Part shown: positions 1 through 9,123 of the stretch, piece after piece
How positions within the stretch are numbered: the stretch's first letter is position 1
Layout of the letters: the number at the start of each line of letters is the position of its first letter
Assembly (NCBI GenBank): GCA_947496605.1
Contig: CANMDF010000002.1
Location: 896,339 to 960,338, forward strand
Source: an uncultured Paracoccaceae bacterium
GTDB lineage: Bacteria; Pseudomonadota; Alphaproteobacteria; Rhodobacterales; Rhodobacteraceae
Reading direction: 5' to 3'
DNA: 64,000 nt
The notes under the pieces: generated by a model
Told to the model about the DNA's origin: nothing
Database searches by the model: none
The model's input: only the letters and a program-made list of their open reading frames with translations
Made by a program: the position numbers and the translations under genes

Positions 1-720
1 GCTGCAATTCTTCGTGAACTCGAAGAAGCCGGCATGCGAATCGAAGTTGGCGGTGATTTCACCAAGTATCGCGCTTATCGCAATTCCCGTGCTGACCGTG
101 CGGACCTGTACCCAATCTTTGATACTGCCAGTTCTTTTGTTGATGAGACGAATGGTTTTTGGATTTGCGGCTTCAATGAAGCGGGCGAGATTATCCACAC
201 ACAGGCGGCACGGTTGCTGAACCTGTCAGATGTATCATTGGGCAAACATTTTGAAGTTCACCGTCATAAGTACATCACGCCTGATTCGACGCCAGATCCT
301 GATCTGACCTATTATAAAGGACCCGAAGCGCTGAAATCCGTAACCGGACGAGTATGCTACCACGGTGATTTCTGGATTCCGTCACGGGGTCTGGGTGGCC
401 CGCGTAGCCAAGGCGCGACAAGTCTGCTTTCACGTTTACTGTTTGAATTGGTTCAGCAAACTTGGACGCCGGACTATCTGTTCGCACTGGTTCCTAAGCG
501 GCTCGCAGCGAAGGGTGCGCACTTGCGTTATGGCTACAGCCATTGTGAACCAGGTCAATGGATTGGCCCCGACCAGCAAGTGACTGATGAAGATTATCTG
601 ATTTGGATGAACGCCACTGATATGACAAATGCTTTGTCACGTGAGGCCGAAAGCCTTCAGAAAAGCAGTCAGGTTGCGCCGATCCGTGCAAGTCTCGCAG
701 CAGTTGATTCAAAAGGTTAG
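1..720 (+). CDS. Unknown protein, 5' end cut by window edge
   Basis: An open frame runs in from base 1 without a stop (AAILRELEEAG before the first ATG at 34), so the true start probably lies outside the window and this is the C-terminal ~239 residues. I do not recognise the family with certainty. A stretch reading FWICGFNEAGEIIHTQAARLL, followed by mixed alpha/beta sequence, recalls the GNAT/autoinducer-synthase type of acyltransferase fold, but no catalytic motif is decisive. There is no signal peptide or membrane segment in the visible part. An MFS transporter follows on the same strand after a hairpin, so the two may or may not be cotranscribed. Confidence 0.6.
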   Translation, partial: AAILRELEEAGMRIEVGGDFTKYRAYRNSRADRADLYPIFDTASSFVDETNGFWICGFNEAGEIIHTQAARLLNLSDVSLGKHFEVHRHKYITPDSTPDPDLTYYKGPEALKSVTGRVCYHGDFWIPSRGLGGPRSQGATSLLSRLLFELVQQTWTPDYLFALVPKRLAAKGAHLRYGYSHCEPGQWIGPDQQVTDEDYLIWMNATDMTNALSREAESLQKSSQVAPIRASLAAVDSKG

Positions 721-735
721 TTCCGCTAACCTTTT
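711..735 (+). terminator. Perfect 10-bp hairpin overlapping the stop codon
   Basis: The arms AAAAGGTTAG (711-720) and CTAACCTTTT (726-735) are perfectly complementary with a 5-base loop. The left arm contains the TAG stop of the preceding gene. The A-rich start and T-rich end give a U-tract within the right arm, so it can serve as a weak intrinsic terminator for the first gene. On the other strand it would look the same. Confidence 0.55.
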
Positions 736-805
736 GCCATCGGATGATCGTGTATAGTTAGACCGTCCTTAGTTATTCTAACTTACCCGATTGGTTTAAA
801 TTACT

Positions 806-1969
806 GTGTCTTCCCGACTAACAATTATTGGTTCTATTGTTGTGAGCATCGCTTTCGTGATGGAACTTACGATGGTGCCGGTGTTTTTGCCAGCTATCCA
901 AGCAGAATTTGGATTGACCGTTCGAGAACTAACTTGGTTTTTCAATTCTTATGGTATTGCGGTTGCGATCGGGGTTCTGTTGGGCGGATGGCTGGGTGAT
1001 AAATTCGCCACTAAGTCTGTGTTCGCAGCAGGTGTTTTGTTTTTCGCGCTCGGGTCTGTCTGGGTAGCAATTGCAGAAAGCTATCAACTCATCATTGCAG
1101 CACGCTGGCTTCAAGGATTTGGTGGCGGTATTTTCTCGCCCTTGGTACCCATTTTGTTGACCAAGGCATCGCCTGAAAGGCCGGGCCGTATCCTCATTTT
1201 ATGGGGAAGTGCGACCGGTTATGTTGCTGCTACGGGGCCACTGTTGTTCAGTACGGTTCTTGTGGATCTAGGGTGGCAGATTGCATTTGTCCTATTTTCT
1301 TTGGTGTCGATTTTCGCTCTCACGATGGTGCTTTTCGCGCCTCGCACTGGGCTTGCTCCTGAGAGATCATTCACGCCTTTGGATCATGGTAGGGTGCTAC
1401 GATCGCGGGAATTGTGGATGATGTTTGGTTATATCTTCTGCACTTATGGTGCCATCTCGTTCTTCGCATTTTGCCTTCCAATCGAGCTGACGAAAGTGGG
1501 TGTATCGGTCTTTGAGATTGGTCTGCTACTGTCGGTTATGTGGATCACATTCTCTGTGGCGAGCACTCTGCTGAGAAACAAGATTGATGAGCACCATATC
1601 AGAAGCATTCTGACGGTTGCACCTTTCTTCATTGCACTGGGTTTTGGTGTCGCCCATTTCTCTGAGAACTTTTACGTTTGGCTGCTGGCGTCTGTGCTTG
1701 TCGGTGCTGGGCTTGCCTGTAGCAATGCGCCTTCGACCATGTTGGTTCTTAAGTTTGCGCCGAAAGGTGGTAGCGCATTTGCCGCCAGTCTTGATATCTC
1801 GTTTGCCCGTATCGGTGGCGTCTTCGCCATCTTTATGCTCGCTCAAGCATCATTCCTCGTCGCCGTCATTGGAATCGGCATGTTGTCATTCATTGCAGTT
1901 GCTCTCGCGTTTCTAGCAACGCGCAAACTGAAACAGAATGAAAGCCTAACCGAACTGGCCCCCCTCTAA
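806..1969 (+). CDS. MFS transporter
   Basis: A 387-residue hydrophobic protein with about 11-12 predicted membrane helices, of major facilitator superfamily type. Helix 1 spans about residues 7-30. The cytoplasmic loop 2-3 motif GGWLGDKFATK (about residues 60-70) matches the MFS signature G-x3-D-(R/K). RWLQGFGGGIFSPLVPILL is typical of helix 4 of drug:H+ antiporters (DHA2-like). The start used is GTG; the next ATG at codon 19 would remove most of helix 1, so GTG is preferred. The substrate cannot be told from the sequence. No regulator or partner gene lies nearby except the unknown upstream gene. Confidence 0.85.
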   Translation: MSSRLTIIGSIVVSIAFVMELTMVPVFLPAIQAEFGLTVRELTWFFNSYGIAVAIGVLLGGWLGDKFATKSVFAAGVLFFALGSVWVAIAESYQLIIAARWLQGFGGGIFSPLVPILLTKASPERPGRILILWGSATGYVAATGPLLFSTVLVDLGWQIAFVLFSLVSIFALTMVLFAPRTGLAPERSFTPLDHGRVLRSRELWMMFGYIFCTYGAISFFAFCLPIELTKVGVSVFEIGLLLSVMWITFSVASTLLRNKIDEHHIRSILTVAPFFIALGFGVAHFSENFYVWLLASVLVGAGLACSNAPSTMLVLKFAPKGGSAFAASLDISFARIGGVFAIFMLAQASFLVAVIGIGMLSFIAVALAFLATRKLKQNESLTELAPL

Positions 1970-2072
1970 CGACCATTCCACAGATTTCCGGACATCTTTG
2001 CCAGACGCTTCATTCGTTATGACACGCGGATACATCGGCCTACGCGGTATTCATTGGGAGGGAATTAACCAA

Positions 2073-2147
2073 TGGCAGTCCCTAGGGGAATCGAACCCCT
2101 CTTTCCAGGTTGAAAACCTGGCGTCCTAACCGATAGACGAAGGGACC
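2073..2147 (-). tRNA. tRNA-Glu (anticodon TTC)
   Basis: Read on the minus strand this is a 75-nt cloverleaf: acceptor GGTCCCT paired with AGGGACT (G1-U72 wobble), anticodon stem CCAGG/CCTGG around the loop TTTTCAA with anticodon TTC, T-arm GGGG-TTCGATT-CCCC, discriminator G, and an encoded 3' CCA. It lies just downstream of recJ on the same strand. Confidence 0.97.
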
Positions 2148-2163
2148 GCAGTTGGTGCGCCGC

Positions 2164-2192
2164 TTTTAGGCAAACCACGTCGCACGCGCAAG
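2164..2192 (-). promoter_or_regulatory. Possible sigma-70 promoter of tRNA-Glu
   Basis: On the minus strand CTTGCG (2187-2192) and CTAAAA (2164-2169) are separated by 17 bases and end about 16 bases upstream of the tRNA 5' end. The -35 is a good match and the -10 a moderate one for an alphaproteobacterial housekeeping promoter. Assigned by spacing only. Confidence 0.4.
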
Positions 2193-2222
2193 AGGGTTTT
2201 TTCGTTTTCTGCAGGCTTGCTG

Positions 2223-3986
2223 TCAGTGGGCAGGAGCAGCGTCTTCCAGTCGAAGCTGCACCGACTGTCGCCCTTGCCAAGTGTTGATTTCTAACCGGCC
2301 CGCGAGATGAAAGCGCGCGCCATTATGGTTCACCAGCATCGGCCCTAAGGGGCCGTCCATTGCACCAAAACTGATACCATCAATCCGGCCACCCAACCCG
2401 TCCCCAAAACTAATTTTTAGATGGTTGGCACCAACCTGTTTGGCGAAATGAATCTGGCAATCCGGGAAAGCAAACCGGGGGGCAGGGGCACCCGCGCCGA
2501 ATGGCCCCGCGTCTTCGATCTGATTGATCAGCCCAATTGTCGCGGCCCCAGGCATCAAGATACCACTGATGTTCAGATCCGCCGGGCCAATGTCAGCCGC
2601 ACCTTGCTTGGCGAGCAGTTCGCCCAAACGCACCATCGCATGGTCCAGTTTGTCGCGTGCCACCGTTAGGCCAGCGGCCATTTTATGCCCGCCCCCTTTA
2701 ATCAATAACCCTTCATGAGCCGCCCGTTGGATCGCTGCCCCTAGATCAATCCCTGAGACTGAACGACCAGACCCTTTGCCCTCATCTCCATCCAGTCCAA
2801 TCACGATAGCGGGCCGGTTGGTTGCTTCCTTTAGTCTGGCTGCGACAATGCCGACCACGCCCGGGTGCCAGCCCTCTCCGGCGGCCCAGACCAATGGTCC
2901 GTCTAAACCACGCTCTGTCGCCTGTTCGAGAGCGAGATCGCGCACCTGTGCTTCTACTTCGCGCCGATCGGTATTCAATTCGTCCAATTTGACCGCCATC
3001 GCTTCGGCCTCGGTCGGGTTGTCAGTGGCAAGCAATCGCGCACCCAAATCTGCTTTGCCAATCCGGCCACCTGCATTTACCCGTGGTCCAAGCAGAAACC
3101 CAAGATGATAGCTTGTTGGGGCCTGATCGAGACCCGCGACATCAGCCAATGCCGTCAGCCCAATCCGGCCGCGTCTTGCCATGACGGTTAGCCCTTGGCG
3201 CACGAATGCTCGGTTTACCCCGACAAGTGGGGCCACATCCGCGACAGTCGCCAGTCCCACAAGGTCTAACATCGCCATCAGATCAGGGCCTTGTTGCCCC
3301 GCTTCGCGCAACTGGCGGTTCACGTCCACCAACATCAAGAACACCACGCCGGCCGCACAAAGATGTGCGAGATCACCGCTTTCATCTTGGCGGTTCGGGT
3401 TCACCACCGCGACTGCATCGGGCAGGGTTTCACCACCCAAATGGTGATCCAGCACGATAACATCGGTAGCGTGTGCCGCGGCAATCGGATCATGCGAAAG
3501 GGTGCCACAATCAACGCAGATGATCAGATCATGGTTTTTGGCGAGCGCCGCCATTGCGGCATCATTCGGGCCATATCCTTCATCGATACGGTCCGGTACA
3601 TAGAGTGTTGCCTGTATTCCCATATCGCGTAGCCACGTAATCAACAAAGCAGCCGAAGTGCCGCCATCCACGTCATAATCTGCGAAAACCGCGATTCTTT
3701 GGCGCGCACCGACAGCGATAAGAAAGCGCTCGGTCGCACGGTCCATATCCTTTAGCACGCGCGGGTCGGGTAGCAGGTCGCGCAAGGTAGGCGCAAGGAA
3801 CGCAGATGCATCTTCGGGCAATACGCCACGTCTGACCAAGACCCGGCATAATGCAGCAGGAAGCTGGGTATCTTGGGCCATTGCCTCAGATAGACGATCT
3901 TCCTCATCCGTTGGGCCAACCCAGCGGCGACCTGTGGCAGAGGCCGATACATTCAAAAATGCAGGTTTATCTAGTGGTGCGTTCAT
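2223..3986 (-). CDS. recJ: Single-strand-specific 5'-3' exonuclease RecJ
   Basis: RecJ degrades single-stranded DNA 5' to 3' in recombination (RecFOR pathway) and mismatch repair. The 587-residue protein has the usual length. DHH-family motifs are visible: DYDVDG (about 103-108), VDCGT (about 159-163) and LDHHLG (about 179-184), followed by the DHHA1 region with GSGRSVSGIDLG and KGGGHKMAAG, and a C-terminal OB-like part. The start is taken at ATG 3986 (MNAPLDKPAFLNVSAS), since family members begin close to the FLNVSAS segment; an in-frame GTG lies 27 bases upstream. It is the last gene of the leftward hom-glpX-recJ group, 86 bases after glpX, an order common in Rhodobacteraceae. Confidence 0.95.
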   Translation of the reverse strand: MNAPLDKPAFLNVSASATGRRWVGPTDEEDRLSEAMAQDTQLPAALCRVLVRRGVLPEDASAFLAPTLRDLLPDPRVLKDMDRATERFLIAVGARQRIAVFADYDVDGGTSAALLITWLRDMGIQATLYVPDRIDEGYGPNDAAMAALAKNHDLIICVDCGTLSHDPIAAAHATDVIVLDHHLGGETLPDAVAVVNPNRQDESGDLAHLCAAGVVFLMLVDVNRQLREAGQQGPDLMAMLDLVGLATVADVAPLVGVNRAFVRQGLTVMARRGRIGLTALADVAGLDQAPTSYHLGFLLGPRVNAGGRIGKADLGARLLATDNPTEAEAMAVKLDELNTDRREVEAQVRDLALEQATERGLDGPLVWAAGEGWHPGVVGIVAARLKEATNRPAIVIGLDGDEGKGSGRSVSGIDLGAAIQRAAHEGLLIKGGGHKMAAGLTVARDKLDHAMVRLGELLAKQGAADIGPADLNISGILMPGAATIGLINQIEDAGPFGAGAPAPRFAFPDCQIHFAKQVGANHLKISFGDGLGGRIDGISFGAMDGPLGPMLVNHNGARFHLAGRLEINTWQGRQSVQLRLEDAAPAH

Positions 3987-4072
3987 CGTCGCACACAATA
4001 TGCGCCTCGCCACAGTTTGACCACGGCTACTTTATCATCTTGCCCGATAAACTCCCGCCGGAGGCATCTGCC

Positions 4073-5038
4073 CTAGCCGATAGGATTACGGTAGATCATA
4101 CGGCGGACAGATCCCGTCTTGGACCGCATCAAAATCGTCTCAGCCGTGACAAACCCGACTTCACGCTTGATCCCCGGCACGAGGGACCCATCGGTTACTC
4201 CGGTGGCCGCAAAAATCACATCACCTGTGACCATGTCATCGCGGGTGTAGACGCGATCAAAATTGGTGATCCCTGCCTTCTTTGCGCGCCCGCGTTCATC
4301 ATCATTGCGGAACATCAAGCGGCCAAAGATTTGACCGCCCATGCATTTCAACGCCGCTGCAGCTAAAACGCCTTCTGGTGCGCCGCCGGACCCCATGTAC
4401 ATATCAATGCCAGTCACTTCAGGCTCGGCACAGTGCATCACGCCCGCCACATCACCGTCTGTGATTAAGCGGATAGCGGCGCCGGTGCTGCGGATCTCAG
4501 CGATCATGTCTTCGTGGCGTGGGCGTTCCAGCACACAGACCGTGATGTCATTTGTGGAACATCCCTTTGCGGCAGCCAGTGCGGACACCCGCTCGGACGG
4601 TGACATATCCAATGTGACCACACCGGTGCGCAGACCTGGGCCAACTGCAAGTTTATCCATGTATACGTCAGGGGCATGCAGCATTGAGCCGCGCGGCCCC
4701 ATCGCAATAACTGCCAACGCATTTGGCATGTCTTTGGCAGTCAGTGTCGTGCCTTCGAGTGGATCAAGCGCGATATCGACACCGGGGCCGTTGCCTGTAC
4801 CAACTTCTTCGCCGATGAAAAGCATCGGCGCTTCATCACGCTCGCCTTCACCGATGACAACGACGCCTGCGATATCCAGTTTATTTAGCTGTGTGCGCAT
4901 TGCATCAACGGCTGCTTGGTCAGCGGCCTTTTCATCACCTCGGCCAATCAGTGGCGTGCATGCAATTGCCGCTGCCTCTGACACGCGGGCCAAGCCCAGT
5001 GATAAGTTGCGATCATTGAAATCGGTTGCTGCGGGCAT
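4073..5038 (-). CDS. glpX: Class II fructose-1,6-bisphosphatase GlpX
   Basis: Hydrolyses fructose-1,6-bisphosphate to fructose-6-phosphate in gluconeogenesis (Mg2+/Mn2+-dependent, cytosolic). The 321-residue product has the class II pattern: GEGERDEAPML near residue 60, DIALDPLEGTT near 85-95, and IDMYMGSGGAPEGVLAAAALKCMGG in the C-terminal half. The frame extends upstream, but ATG 5038 (MPAATDFNDRNLSLGL) is preceded by the Shine-Dalgarno AAAGGA at proper spacing and matches the family N-terminus. It lies between hom and recJ on the same strand; 68 bases separate it from hom. Confidence 0.95.
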   Translation of the reverse strand: MPAATDFNDRNLSLGLARVSEAAAIACTPLIGRGDEKAADQAAVDAMRTQLNKLDIAGVVVIGEGERDEAPMLFIGEEVGTGNGPGVDIALDPLEGTTLTAKDMPNALAVIAMGPRGSMLHAPDVYMDKLAVGPGLRTGVVTLDMSPSERVSALAAAKGCSTNDITVCVLERPRHEDMIAEIRSTGAAIRLITDGDVAGVMHCAEPEVTGIDMYMGSGGAPEGVLAAAALKCMGGQIFGRLMFRNDDERGRAKKAGITNFDRVYTRDDMVTGDVIFAATGVTDGSLVPGIKREVGFVTAETILMRSKTGSVRRMIYRNPIG

Positions 5039-5106
5039 TTTGTCAGTCCTTTGGTGGCTTACACCCCCTAAAGCCTGTCTCTGCGGCAGCGGCAAGACTG
5101 TTTGCG

Positions 5107-6393
5107 CTAAACCGCCTCAATCCGGATTGCGACAGGGTCGCCGGTGACAACACCCGTCGCTTTAAAGTCGGCCAAAGCTTCCTCTAATGCAGTGCGGGTT
5201 GTCTTGTGGGTCACGATCAAAACGGGGGCGGCGGTATCTTCGTGGCCGTATTGGCGCATCCGGTCGATGGAAATGCCAGCCTCGCCCAAGGCATGGGCGA
5301 CTTTGGCCAAAGCACCGGGTTTGTCGATCAGCTGCAAGCGCAAATAATACGGGGCAGGGACCGCCGCACGCGCGGCACGTGCCTTGCGTAGCGTCTTGGC
5401 AGGTTGTCCAAATGTCGAAATGCGAAAACCACGCGCGATATCCATGACGTCACCCATGATCGCACTTGCTGTGGGCCCTTCGCCAGCGCCGGGGCCACGC
5501 AGCACAATCTGGGTCACCGCATCGCCTTCTAGCACAACCATATTTGTCCCGCCCTGCAATTGGCCAAGGGGCGAGGTGTCAGGCACCAAGCAAGGTGACA
5601 TACGCTGTTCCAGCCCGCGTCCGGTCATTTGGGCAACGCCGAGAAGTTTGATTTTATAGCCCATGTCTGCGGCTTGGTGGATGTCTTCGATGGTGACAGA
5701 CCCGATCCCTTCCAATTCGACAGCCGCGAAATCTACCTGCGTTCCAAAAGCAATGGATGCCAAAAGCGCGAGTTTGTGGCCCGCGTCGATGCCTCCGACA
5801 TCTAGTTCTGGATCGGCCTCAAGAAAACCAAGTTGGTTGGCCTCGTCAAAGACGGCCTCATAGCTCAGGCCCGCATCTTCCATGCGTGTCAAAATATAGT
5901 TACAGCTGCCGTTCATCACGCCCATGACGCGGCTGATGTCATTTCCTGCCAGCCCTTCGGTCAGGGATTTCACAACCGGAATACCGCCAGCAACGGCAGC
6001 TTCGAAACGGATCACATGTCCGGCTTCTTCGGCCGCCTCTGCTAGTGCTTGGCCGTGGATTGCAAGCAAGGCTTTGTTGGCGCTGACCACGTCTTTGCCA
6101 GTCGCAATTGCGGCTTCGGTCGCATTCTTGGCAGGGCCCTCATGGCCGCCCATTACCTCGATGAATACATCGATATCGCTGCGTTTGGCTAACGTGACGG
6201 GATCGTCTTCCCATTCATAGTTTGACAGATCAATGTCACGGTTCTTGGTTTTTGATCGCGCAGAAACAGAAACGATCTCAATCGGGCGACCCGCGCGGCT
6301 TTCAAGCAATGCGTTATGTTTCTGGACAATCCGGACGATGCCCACACCCACGGTCCCAAGTCCCGCGATCCCAAGGCGAAGAGGTGTTGTCAT
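5107..6393 (-). CDS. hom: Homoserine dehydrogenase
   Basis: NAD(P)-dependent reduction of aspartate semialdehyde to homoserine, the branch step to threonine and methionine. The 428-residue protein has an N-terminal Rossmann motif GIAGLGTVGVGIV (residues 8-20), the catalytic-domain segments AAVAGGIPVVKSL and MNGSCNYILTRM, and a C-terminal ACT domain (about 350-428, PYYLRLQLIDKPGALAKVAHAL) expected to bind threonine as feedback inhibitor. The start ATG has GGACAG upstream. It is the first gene of the leftward hom-glpX-recJ series. Confidence 0.96.
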   Translation of the reverse strand: MTTPLRLGIAGLGTVGVGIVRIVQKHNALLESRAGRPIEIVSVSARSKTKNRDIDLSNYEWEDDPVTLAKRSDIDVFIEVMGGHEGPAKNATEAAIATGKDVVSANKALLAIHGQALAEAAEEAGHVIRFEAAVAGGIPVVKSLTEGLAGNDISRVMGVMNGSCNYILTRMEDAGLSYEAVFDEANQLGFLEADPELDVGGIDAGHKLALLASIAFGTQVDFAAVELEGIGSVTIEDIHQAADMGYKIKLLGVAQMTGRGLEQRMSPCLVPDTSPLGQLQGGTNMVVLEGDAVTQIVLRGPGAGEGPTASAIMGDVMDIARGFRISTFGQPAKTLRKARAARAAVPAPYYLRLQLIDKPGALAKVAHALGEAGISIDRMRQYGHEDTAAPVLIVTHKTTRTALEEALADFKATGVVTGDPVAIRIEAV

Positions 6394-6449
6394 CAGTCAC
6401 TGTCCATCATTGCAATACGTCACGGACAGGGTCTAGCGAATGCGCGCGG

Positions 6450-6680
6450 CTACTGCAACGCGCCGATCTCAATCTGACGCAAACGCGCCGCACGTGCTTG
6501 CAATGCATCGATACGGTCTTGCAAAGCGGCTTCATCGTCAGTTGATGCACCAGGCAATGCTGGCAGCGGTGTCAGGCTAGGGTAGGGGGCTTGTCGTGCG
6601 GCGTCGCTGATTGTGCCGTCAAGTGCCGGGAAGGTGGCGCAAGCGGTCAAGATCAGCGGAAAGAAGAAGGCATATCGCAT
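6450..6680 (-). CDS. Small lipoprotein, unknown function
   Basis: A 76-residue product starting MRYAFFFPLILTACATFPAL. The hydrophobic stretch ends in LTAC, a lipobox whose Cys14 would be lipid-modified after signal peptidase II cleavage. The rest is Pro/Ala-rich with a C-terminal helix (DDEAALQDRIDALQARAARLRQ) that could be a short coiled coil. The frame is open further upstream, but the ATG at 6680 gives the signal peptide directly. It is divergent from the TetR gene, with about 80 bases between starts. Function unknown. Confidence 0.75.
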   Translation of the reverse strand: MRYAFFFPLILTACATFPALDGTISDAARQAPYPSLTPLPALPGASTDDEAALQDRIDALQARAARLRQIEIGALQ

Positions 6681-6758
6681 GGGTGCTATCTTATCCGCCC
6701 TGTGCTGTGAGGGGCAACCGTCGATCAGGGGTTCCCAAATGAACAAGCGTTCAGTTAA

Positions 6759-7355
6759 ATGGACCCTATGGCACGCAAGCAAGGTTCCCATTCTGATATC
6801 ACTGGCCCCAAGGTCCGCGCGGCGGCGTTGCGCCTAATTGCGCGGCATGGCTATGCAGCCGTTTCCATGCGCCAGATTGCGGCCGAGGTCGGGATACAAG
6901 CAGGTGCACTTTATAATTACACACCTGACAAACAAACCCTGCTGTTCGATCTGATGCATGGACATATGGTGGATCTGTTAGGCGCAGTTGAGGCCGCAGA
7001 CTTTGATGGCACGGCGCTTGCCCAATTAGAGGCGTTCACTCGGTTTCACATCCAATTCCACCTGCCGCGGGCAGATCAGGTTTTTGTCTCTTACATGGAA
7101 TTGCGCAATCTGTCTGATGAAAACTTTGCGACGGTCGAAGCCAAGCGCCGCGAATATGAAAACGCTCTAGAGCGCATTTTGCGAGTGGGCGAGGTAGAAG
7201 GCACGTTTCATATCCCCGACCCGCGCATTACGACAATGGCGATCATTGCGATGCTGACAGGGATCAGCAATTGGTACCGGGCCGGGGGACGGTTAGAGAC
7301 TGACAAGATTGAAGCAATCTATTGGGATATGGTCCGACGGAGTGTGACGGCCTAG
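6759..7355 (+). CDS. TetR/AcrR family transcriptional regulator
   Basis: A 198-residue repressor-type protein. The N-terminal helix-turn-helix covers about residues 20-65 (RAAALRLIARHGYAAVSMRQ followed by IAAEVGIQAGALYNYTPDKQ), including the family's Y-x-Y/F-x2-K recognition segment. The C-terminal ligand domain (about 75-198) resembles the TetR_C regions of fatty-acid/acyl-CoA-responsive regulators but is too general to name a ligand. Start ATG 6759 or the in-frame ATG 6768. It is divergent from the small lipoprotein and followed by a membrane protein gene on the same strand, either of which it may control. Confidence 0.9.
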   Translation: MDPMARKQGSHSDITGPKVRAAALRLIARHGYAAVSMRQIAAEVGIQAGALYNYTPDKQTLLFDLMHGHMVDLLGAVEAADFDGTALAQLEAFTRFHIQFHLPRADQVFVSYMELRNLSDENFATVEAKRREYENALERILRVGEVEGTFHIPDPRITTMAIIAMLTGISNWYRAGGRLETDKIEAIYWDMVRRSVTA

Positions 7356-7399
7356 GCAATGGGCCTGCTGTGGGGTAAGCCCCGTTAAGAATTTGGAGA

Positions 7400-7882
7400 A
7401 TGATGATGTTTCAACCAGACGAAGACGGCATTTATGCACAAGTTGAGGCTTCGCCGGCACGTCGGATATTTGCCTATGTTGTGCAATTCGGTCTGGGCGC
7501 GCTTTTGATCTATGTCACCTTGGCGCTGCCGCCTTCTTTGCCCTGGATGATCTTTATGCTGGGCTTTGGGGTGTTGATGCTGGTTCAGGCCGAACGGATG
7601 CGGCGTGCAACGACGATTACGCTTTTTCTGACCGAGACTGATTTACGTGACAGCACAGGTGCCGTTCTGGCCCGCATCGACGAGGTCCGCAGCGTTGAGC
7701 GCGGCACATTTGCTTTCAAGCCGTCCAATGGCTTCAGCCTTGTGCTGCACAACAAAAAGCCCCGTGCATGGCTGCCGGGGCTTTGGTGGCGCATCGGGCG
7801 CCGTGTTGGGGTGGGTGGCGTCACAAACGCCGGTCAATCAAGGTTCATGGCCGAGCGGATCAGCATGATGCTCAAGACCTAA
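7400..7882 (+). CDS. Conserved membrane protein, unknown function
   Basis: 160 residues with two membrane helices at about 22-45 and 48-65 (IFAYVVQFGLGALLIYVTLA, LPWMIFMLGFGVLMLVQAE), followed by a soluble beta-rich domain of about 90 residues (TTITLFLTETDLRDSTGAVL...). The layout recalls bacterial PH-like membrane proteins but no motif proves it. The start has three consecutive ATG codons after GGAGA; the first is used here, the third has better spacing. It ends by overlapping the stop of the convergent Tad-type gene by 4 bases. Confidence 0.75.
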   Translation: MMMFQPDEDGIYAQVEASPARRIFAYVVQFGLGALLIYVTLALPPSLPWMIFMLGFGVLMLVQAERMRRATTITLFLTETDLRDSTGAVLARIDEVRSVERGTFAFKPSNGFSLVLHNKKPRAWLPGLWWRIGRRVGVGGVTNAGQSRFMAERISMMLKT

Positions 7883-8505
7883 GGCGGATCGCAGATTTCA
7901 TCGCCATCCGCGCCCGGCGTCGGATCGAAGCAAAGTCGACCACTTCTTGGGCGGATCAACATATCATTCGTAAAGACTAAGCTGTCGAGATCGACCGGTT
8001 GGAAAGGTCCGATACCTATGTTGAATGGCGCATCATAATCAACACGCGTTTCTATCAATACATTATGATCGGCCTCTGCCATGATGGGCAGACGGCCCGC
8101 AGTCTGAAGGTCATCCAGATCAGAGTTCGTAAGATCGCCTTCCCAACCCCGGTGATCAGACCAAACGACTCTATAGACATCATCTGACGTGAGCGTTGGG
8201 TCAAAACCAAAGAAGGTGAACACAGTTATACGATAATCTGGATTTGTTTCTTCATAGGTCAGTTCGCGCAATACTTCCCGCGCATTGGTGAGAAAGGTGC
8301 TGTTCACCGTATCTTCGCGGCTAAAGATCTCGGCCAGCGTAATCGTTGAGCGAACGGTGTTTGTCTCCACCCCGAAGACGTCAAAGTAGACGATACCGGA
8401 AATGAAAACCCACACCAAGATCGGTGTGACCAAGACAAATTCAACCGACATTAAGCCACTCTCGTCGTCGCGAAAGCTCTTAATTAGTGTGGAAAGCTTA
8501 TTCAT
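7879..8505 (-). CDS. TadE-type pilus-assembly protein
   Basis: 208 residues. The N-terminus ESGLMSVEFVLVTPILVWVF (about residues 15-34) is a type IVb pilin-like segment: a prepilin-peptidase-like site, the conserved E and a hydrophobic helix, as in TadE/TadF pseudopilins. The remainder is a periplasmic domain ending in a Cys-containing tail (RLCFDPTPG...EICDPP). Third gene of a leftward set with two related products; 2 bases separate it from the previous stop. Such proteins accompany Flp/Tad pili, but no Tad ATPase, secretin or Flp pilin gene lies in the window. Confidence 0.8.
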   Translation of the reverse strand: MNKLSTLIKSFRDDESGLMSVEFVLVTPILVWVFISGIVYFDVFGVETNTVRSTITLAEIFSREDTVNSTFLTNAREVLRELTYEETNPDYRITVFTFFGFDPTLTSDDVYRVVWSDHRGWEGDLTNSDLDDLQTAGRLPIMAEADHNVLIETRVDYDAPFNIGIGPFQPVDLDSLVFTNDMLIRPRSGRLCFDPTPGADGDEICDPP

Positions 8506-8507
8506 TG

Positions 8508-9110
8508 TTAGCTGTCCTCACGCGGTTCGATGACAATAGCACTCGTTGCGAAAAGTGCGTATGATCCGTCACCCTCGGCACTACTCGTGTTCACAAATGC
8601 CTTACCAAGATTGGAAGTTGGGATAAACGGGTCTATCCGAATGCAAGCGCGGATAAATCCAAGTTCGTTACTCCCAACGAGTTGAAGACGGTCAGGATCA
8701 GGCTTGGTTACACTAATACGATTAATGCAGCTGATGGTGTTTGGAAGGGGGGTCCAAGCTCCGCTCATGTCACGCTGGATGACTTCCACTCTGATCTGGT
8801 TAAGGCAATCTGGCAAGACACGCGCGTTGTTACAAATTTCTGTGCGCAACCTTAACTCGAAGGCTTCTTTTTCGGCTATGTCGGCAGCAGGGTCTGGGGG
8901 GCTCACGGGGTCCGCAAGGGTGATATTTCCTAACCGGACCTCCCGGACAGCAACATCGACCCCATGCTCTAGGCTGACCTGGCGCGTCCCATAGACGCCT
9001 GCCTCATATGTCATCAGAAAAAAGCCGAAGAAAATAGGGAACAACAAGACAAACTCGATTGAGACCGTTCCCTGTTCTTCGCCGGCAAACTGTTTAACTA
9101 AACTCAACAT
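8508..9110 (-). CDS. TadE/TadG-type pseudopilin-like protein
   Basis: 200 residues with EEQGTVSIEFVLLFPIFFGF (about 11-30) as the pilin-like membrane segment, sharing the G-x-x-S-(I/V)-E-F-V-L pattern with the next gene's product, so the two are paralogous at least in this region. Two Cys in the periplasmic part (CNNARVLPDC) and more near CINRI/CIRID may form disulfides. It sits between the vWA-containing TadG-like gene and the TadE-type gene, with 13 bases upstream spacing, so a single transcript is likely. Confidence 0.8.
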   Translation of the reverse strand: MLSLVKQFAGEEQGTVSIEFVLLFPIFFGFFLMTYEAGVYGTRQVSLEHGVDVAVREVRLGNITLADPVSPPDPAADIAEKEAFELRLRTEICNNARVLPDCLNQIRVEVIQRDMSGAWTPLPNTISCINRISVTKPDPDRLQLVGSNELGFIRACIRIDPFIPTSNLGKAFVNTSSAEGDGSYALFATSAIVIEPREDS

Positions 9111-9123
9111 AAGTCTATGCTCC

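Noticed and set aside
2150..2222. Terminator of recJ around the poly-A/T run at 2191-2204
   Set aside because: The run lacks a clear stem before it on the recJ strand, and the same bases fit the -35 region of the tRNA-Glu promoter.
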